43,906 nt of DNA, from positions 99,559 to 143,464 of the forward strand of contig DGEO01000016.1 in NCBI GenBank assembly GCA_002385985.1, read 5' to 3'. Made by a program: the position numbers and the translations under genes. Numbering within the stretch: the first letter of the stretch is position 1; the number at the start of each line of letters is the position of its first letter. The notes beneath the pieces were generated by a model, which searched no databases, was not told the DNA's origin, and saw nothing but the letters and a program-made list of their open reading frames with translations. Origin of the DNA: Anaerolineaceae bacterium UBA3924 (lineage in GTDB: Bacteria; Chloroflexota; Anaerolineae; Anaerolineales; Anaerolineaceae). Of this stretch, positions 40,588 through 43,906 are shown piece after piece.

Positions 40588-41652
40588 ATGATTGATCTGA
40601 CCGCACTCTTGAAGGAATGGATCTCGCTGCCCGGTCTGTCAGGGAACGAAGACCCGATTCGCGAGTCCATCGCCGCTGCCTGGAAGCCGCTGACCGACGA
40701 GCTGAGCGTCAGCCGGCTGGGCAGCCTGCACGGGCTGCTGCGCGGCGAAGGGCCTGAGCCGCGCCCCAGAATCCTGCTGGCGGCCCACATGGATGCCATC
40801 GGCCTGATGGTCACCGAACAGGCCGGCGACCTGCTGCGCATCACCATGGTCGGCGGGGTGGACCACCGCATTCTGCCCGGCACGCTGGTGACCGTGCACG
40901 GCCGGCGCGACCTGCCCGGCGTGGTGGTCTCGCCGCCCGAGCGGCTGCTGCCGCCTTCCGCCGCGGGCAAGCCGGTGAAAATGGAGCACCTGCTGGTCGA
41001 CACCGGCCTGACCGCGGACGAGCTGAGCCAGCTGGTGCGCACCGGCGACCTGATTTCCTTCGCCCAGCAGCCCCTGGACCTGACCGGCGAAACCCTGGCC
41101 GGCCACAGCCTGGACAACCGCGCCTCGGTGGCCGCACTGACCGTCTGTCTGGAGGAGCTGCGCCGCATGCGCCCCGCCTGGGACACCTGGGCCGCCGCCA
41201 CCGTGCAGGAGGAGGAGACCTTCGCCGGCGGCTACACCTCGCCCTTCGAGCTGGAGCCCGACCTGGCCGTGGCTGTGGACGTCACCCACGCGGCCGGGCC
41301 GGGCGCCGACGGCTGGCGCACCGTGCCGCTGGGCAAAGGCCCGGCGCTGGGGATCGGGCCGAACGTGCACCCGGCGGTGCACAACCGCTTCAAGGAAGTG
41401 GCCGACCGCATGGACATGGAAGTGACCGTCGAGCCCATGCCGGCCCACTCCGGCACCGACGCCTACCCCATGCAGGTGACCGGCGCCGGCATCCCCACCA
41501 TGGTGGTCAGCATTCCGCTGCGCTACATGCACACCCCGGTCGAGGTGGTCTCGCTGAAGGACATTCGCAAGGTCGGGCGGCTGCTGGCGCAGTTCATCGC
41601 CACCCTGGAAGTGGATTTTATTAAGAATATTCGCTGGGAGGGTGAAGAATGA
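40588..41652 (+). CDS. M42 family aminopeptidase, first of three (most diverged)
   Basis: A 354-residue cobalt/zinc aminopeptidase of the glutamyl aminopeptidase/TET family, which form hollow dodecamers that degrade peptides. The metal ligands are present: AAHMDAIG, GHSLDNRAS, VQEEETF, AVDVTHA and RYMHTPVE. The Glu pair and the Asp of the dinuclear site are intact. AGGAG lies a few bases before the ATG. The next gene starts within its stop codon (ATGA). Confidence 0.9.
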   Translation: MIDLTALLKEWISLPGLSGNEDPIRESIAAAWKPLTDELSVSRLGSLHGLLRGEGPEPRPRILLAAHMDAIGLMVTEQAGDLLRITMVGGVDHRILPGTLVTVHGRRDLPGVVVSPPERLLPPSAAGKPVKMEHLLVDTGLTADELSQLVRTGDLISFAQQPLDLTGETLAGHSLDNRASVAALTVCLEELRRMRPAWDTWAAATVQEEETFAGGYTSPFELEPDLAVAVDVTHAAGPGADGWRTVPLGKGPALGIGPNVHPAVHNRFKEVADRMDMEVTVEPMPAHSGTDAYPMQVTGAGIPTMVVSIPLRYMHTPVEVVSLKDIRKVGRLLAQFIATLEVDFIKNIRWEGEE

Positions 41653-42734
41653 GCGCGACCCGGGAAAACACCGCCGCGCCTCTGGTGGGCGCGGAGCAGA
41701 TCGAGCTGCTGGAGCGGCTTTCGAACGCGGTGGCCGTTTCCGGCGACGAAGGCGCGGTGCGCCGCATCGTGCTGGAAGCCGTGCGCCCGCTGGCCGACGA
41801 GGTCGTGGTCGACGCGATGGGCAGCGTGCTGGCCACCTTCCGCGCCAGCCGGCCGAACGCCCCCCGGGTGATGCTGGCCGCCCACATGGACGAGGTCGGC
41901 TTTATGATTGTCAAGGACGACGGGGACGGCCTGTACCAGTTTGAGACCGTGGGCGGGCTGGACCCGGCCCAGCTGCCCGGCAAGCCCGTGCTGGTGGGCA
42001 AGGACAACCTGCCCGGGGTGATCGGCGCCACCGCCATTCACCTGACTACCCGCGAGGAGCGCGAGCAGAAGATTCCGGTGCGCCAGCTGCGCATCGACCT
42101 GGGGCCGGAAGGGGCCGGCAAGGTCAAGCCCGGCGACCGGGCCGGCTTTGCCACCCGCTTCAAGGTGGCCGGGCCGTCGCTGGTCGGCAAGGCCCTGGAC
42201 GACCGCCTGGGCGTGGCCACGCTGATTGAGCTGGCCAAGAACCCGCCGCGAAATGTGGAGCTGCAGCTGGCCTTCACCGTGCAGGAGGAGGTCGGCCTGC
42301 GCGGGGCCAGAGCGGCCGCCTACCGGCTGCAGCCGGACCTGGCCCTGGCCATCGACTCCACCCCGGCCTTCGACCTGCCCACCTGGGACGACGAAGAGAA
42401 CACGCAGTACAACACCCGCCTGGGCGAAGGCCCGGCCATCTACCTGGCCGACCGGGGCACGCTTTCGGACCCGCGCCTGACGGCCCACCTGGCCGCCGCC
42501 GCCCGGCGGAATAACATCCCCTTCCAGTACCGGCAGCCCGGCGGCGGGGGAACCGACGCCGCCGCCATTCACCGCACCCGCGCCGGCGTGCCCAGCGCCT
42601 CCATCTCGGTGCCCGGGCGCTACGCCCACTCGGCCGTGATGGTGGCCCGGCTGGACGACTGGAGCAATACCCTGGCGCTGGTGCGCGCCGCCCTGGAAGA
42701 GCTGCCCGACGACCTGCTCGGCAGCGAACGGTAA
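41649..42734 (+). CDS. M42 family aminopeptidase, second of three
   Basis: A 361-residue M42 aminopeptidase. Metal and catalytic motifs are LAAHMDEVGFMIV, KALDDRLGVA, VQEEVGLRGARAAA, LAIDSTPAFD and GRYAHSAVMV. The start overlaps the previous stop by four bases, a sign of tight translational coupling. It is different enough from its neighbours that it may have other substrate preference or form mixed complexes with them. Confidence 0.9.
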   Translation: MSATRENTAAPLVGAEQIELLERLSNAVAVSGDEGAVRRIVLEAVRPLADEVVVDAMGSVLATFRASRPNAPRVMLAAHMDEVGFMIVKDDGDGLYQFETVGGLDPAQLPGKPVLVGKDNLPGVIGATAIHLTTREEREQKIPVRQLRIDLGPEGAGKVKPGDRAGFATRFKVAGPSLVGKALDDRLGVATLIELAKNPPRNVELQLAFTVQEEVGLRGARAAAYRLQPDLALAIDSTPAFDLPTWDDEENTQYNTRLGEGPAIYLADRGTLSDPRLTAHLAAAARRNNIPFQYRQPGGGGTDAAAIHRTRAGVPSASISVPGRYAHSAVMVARLDDWSNTLALVRAALEELPDDLLGSER

Positions 42735-42763
42735 ACCGACCTGAACATTCTGCGGAGACCTGT

Positions 42764-43762
42764 ATGAAAGAGCTCATTCAAAAGCTGGTGGAAACCACGG
42801 GACCCTCGGGGTATGAAAACGCGGTGCGCGCGCTGGTGCGCGCCGAGGTGGAAAGCCTGGCCGATGACGTGCGCGTGGACGCGCTCGGCAATCTGATTGT
42901 GCGCAAAGGCGAGAAGAAAGACGGCGGGCTGCGGGTGATGCTTTCGGCCCACATGGACGAGATCGGCATCATCGCCACCCACATCGACGAGCGCGGCTTT
43001 GTGCGCTTCACCTCGGTGGGGGGCCTCTATCCCAACATGCTGCTGGGCAGCCGGGTGCGCTTCCTGAACGGACAGCCGGGCGTGATCGGCGGCGAAAAGC
43101 TGGACGCAGGCGAAAGACTGCACCCGATGGAGAAGCTGTTTATTGACGTCGGCGCGACCAGCCGCGAGGACTGCCCGGTGCAGGTGGGCGATATGGCCAT
43201 TTTCGACCGGCCCTTCGTCGACCTGGGCGACCGCCTGGTTTCCAAAGCCATGGACGACCGCGTCGCCGTGGCCATCTTGATCGAGACGCTGCGCCAGCTC
43301 AAGGACACCCCGAACGAGGTGTACTTCGTCTTCTCCACGCAGGAGGAGGTCGGTCCGCGCGGCGCGGGCACGGCTGCCTACGGCATCGACCCTGAACTGG
43401 GCGTGGCCGTGGACGTGACCCGCTCGGGCGATACGCCCAGAGGTGTGCGCATGGCCACCTGCCTGGGCGGCGGCCCGGCCATCAAAGTGCGCGACAGCGG
43501 CATGCTGGCCGATCCGCGCGTGGTGCGCTGGATGGAAGCCGGCGCGAAGAAGCACGAGATCCCCTACCAGATGGAAGTGCTGGAAGCCGGCTCCACCGAC
43601 GCCATGGTCATTCAGGTGGCCCGCGCCGGGGTGCCCTCGGGCTGCGTGTCGATCCCCTGCCGCTATATTCACAGCCCGTCTGAGATGGTGGACTACCGGG
43701 ATGTGCAGAACGCCGTGCGCCTGCTGGTGGCCCTGCTCAGCGAGCCGATCGAGCTGAAATGA
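42764..43762 (+). CDS. M42 family aminopeptidase, third of three
   Basis: A 332-residue M42 aminopeptidase, the closest to the family norm. Motifs are LSAHMDEIGIIATH, KAMDDRVAVA, STQEEVGPRGAGTAAY, VAVDVTRSGDTP and CRYIHSPSEMVDYRDV. It follows the second gene after 29 bases, with GGAG about ten bases before the ATG. All metal ligands are intact. The next lipoprotein gene overlaps its stop by four bases. Confidence 0.92.
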   Translation: MKELIQKLVETTGPSGYENAVRALVRAEVESLADDVRVDALGNLIVRKGEKKDGGLRVMLSAHMDEIGIIATHIDERGFVRFTSVGGLYPNMLLGSRVRFLNGQPGVIGGEKLDAGERLHPMEKLFIDVGATSREDCPVQVGDMAIFDRPFVDLGDRLVSKAMDDRVAVAILIETLRQLKDTPNEVYFVFSTQEEVGPRGAGTAAYGIDPELGVAVDVTRSGDTPRGVRMATCLGGGPAIKVRDSGMLADPRVVRWMEAGAKKHEIPYQMEVLEAGSTDAMVIQVARAGVPSGCVSIPCRYIHSPSEMVDYRDVQNAVRLLVALLSEPIELK

Positions 43763-43906
43763 AGCATTGGTCTGATTGGGCCCGGCGGCTGGCGTTGGTC
43801 ATGCTGCTGGCGGGGCTGCTGAGCGGCTGCTCCGGCCTGCCGCTGACCGGCTCCCCCCCCCCCGCCCCCCCCCCCCCCCCCCCGCCGGCCGCCACTAGCA
43901 AAGCAT
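43759..43906 (+). CDS. N-terminal part of a lipoprotein, cut by the window end
   Basis: The frame starts at ATG 43759, overlapping the third M42 stop, and is still open at the window end. The signal peptide reads MLLAGLLSGC, with the lipobox Cys at about residue 24. It then enters a proline run coded by a long poly-C tract (43853-43883 with one G). The rest lies outside the window. Confidence 0.6.
   Translation, partial: MKHWSDWARRLALVMLLAGLLSGCSGLPLTGSPPPAPPPPPPPAATSKA

Overview
The window reads as GC-rich chromosome of an anaerobic Chloroflexota bacterium, probably Anaerolineae-like. This is an inference from Thr/Pro-rich lipoproteins, secreted proteins ending in LYLPxxx(K/R), a DUF169 protein, extended -10 promoters and some near-leaderless starts. 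No RNA genes, CRISPR arrays, insertion sequences or prophage genes were seen.

Layout. 1-6950: an M20 peptidase/membrane protein/MFS operon, a membrane SRPBCC protein, a UDP-glucose 4-epimerase and a lipoprotein. 7139-9830: a large lipoprotein followed by a decayed paralogue, both ending in a repeated double-hairpin terminator. 9921-11769: a MarR regulator, an FMN reductase and a carboxylesterase, resembling quinone-stress operons. 12113-17421: nadE, HAD, DUF169, TrmO-like, NifX-like, GNAT and PhzF genes. 17532-18659: dnaN. 18696-21858: a minus-strand cassette encoding a RecA-fold protein without a P-loop and with a C-terminal clamp-binding-like motif, a small helical protein, and a family B DNA polymerase with altered motifs. 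Its promoter carries a perfect GAAC-N4-GTTC (LexA-type) palindrome. 22004-27813: an L,D-transpeptidase, a methyltransferase, a lipoprotein with PRC-barrel-like repeats and a secreted protein.

27874-39063 is the most striking region. It is a divergent cluster with a complete galactitol-type PTS (EIIA, EIIB, EIIC, HPr, Enzyme I), a PRD-containing regulator, a HisC-like aminotransferase and two different RuBisCO-like proteins. The left arm is EIIA, aminotransferase, EIIB, EIIC, an intrinsic terminator, then RLP-2. The right arm is regulator, RLP-1, HPr, Enzyme I. My inference is a catabolic pathway in which an amino-polyol or sugar derivative is phosphorylated on import, transaminated to a keto-phosphate and processed by the two RLPs. 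I know of no described system with this combination.

39191-43906: a membrane NERD-like protein, a Thr/Pro-rich membrane-anchored protein, three tandem M42 aminopeptidases and the start of a lipoprotein cut by the window edge. Two hypotheses deserve priority: the PTS/RLP pathway, and the damage-inducible RecA-fold/PolB cassette as a possible analogue of ImuA-ImuB-DnaE2.
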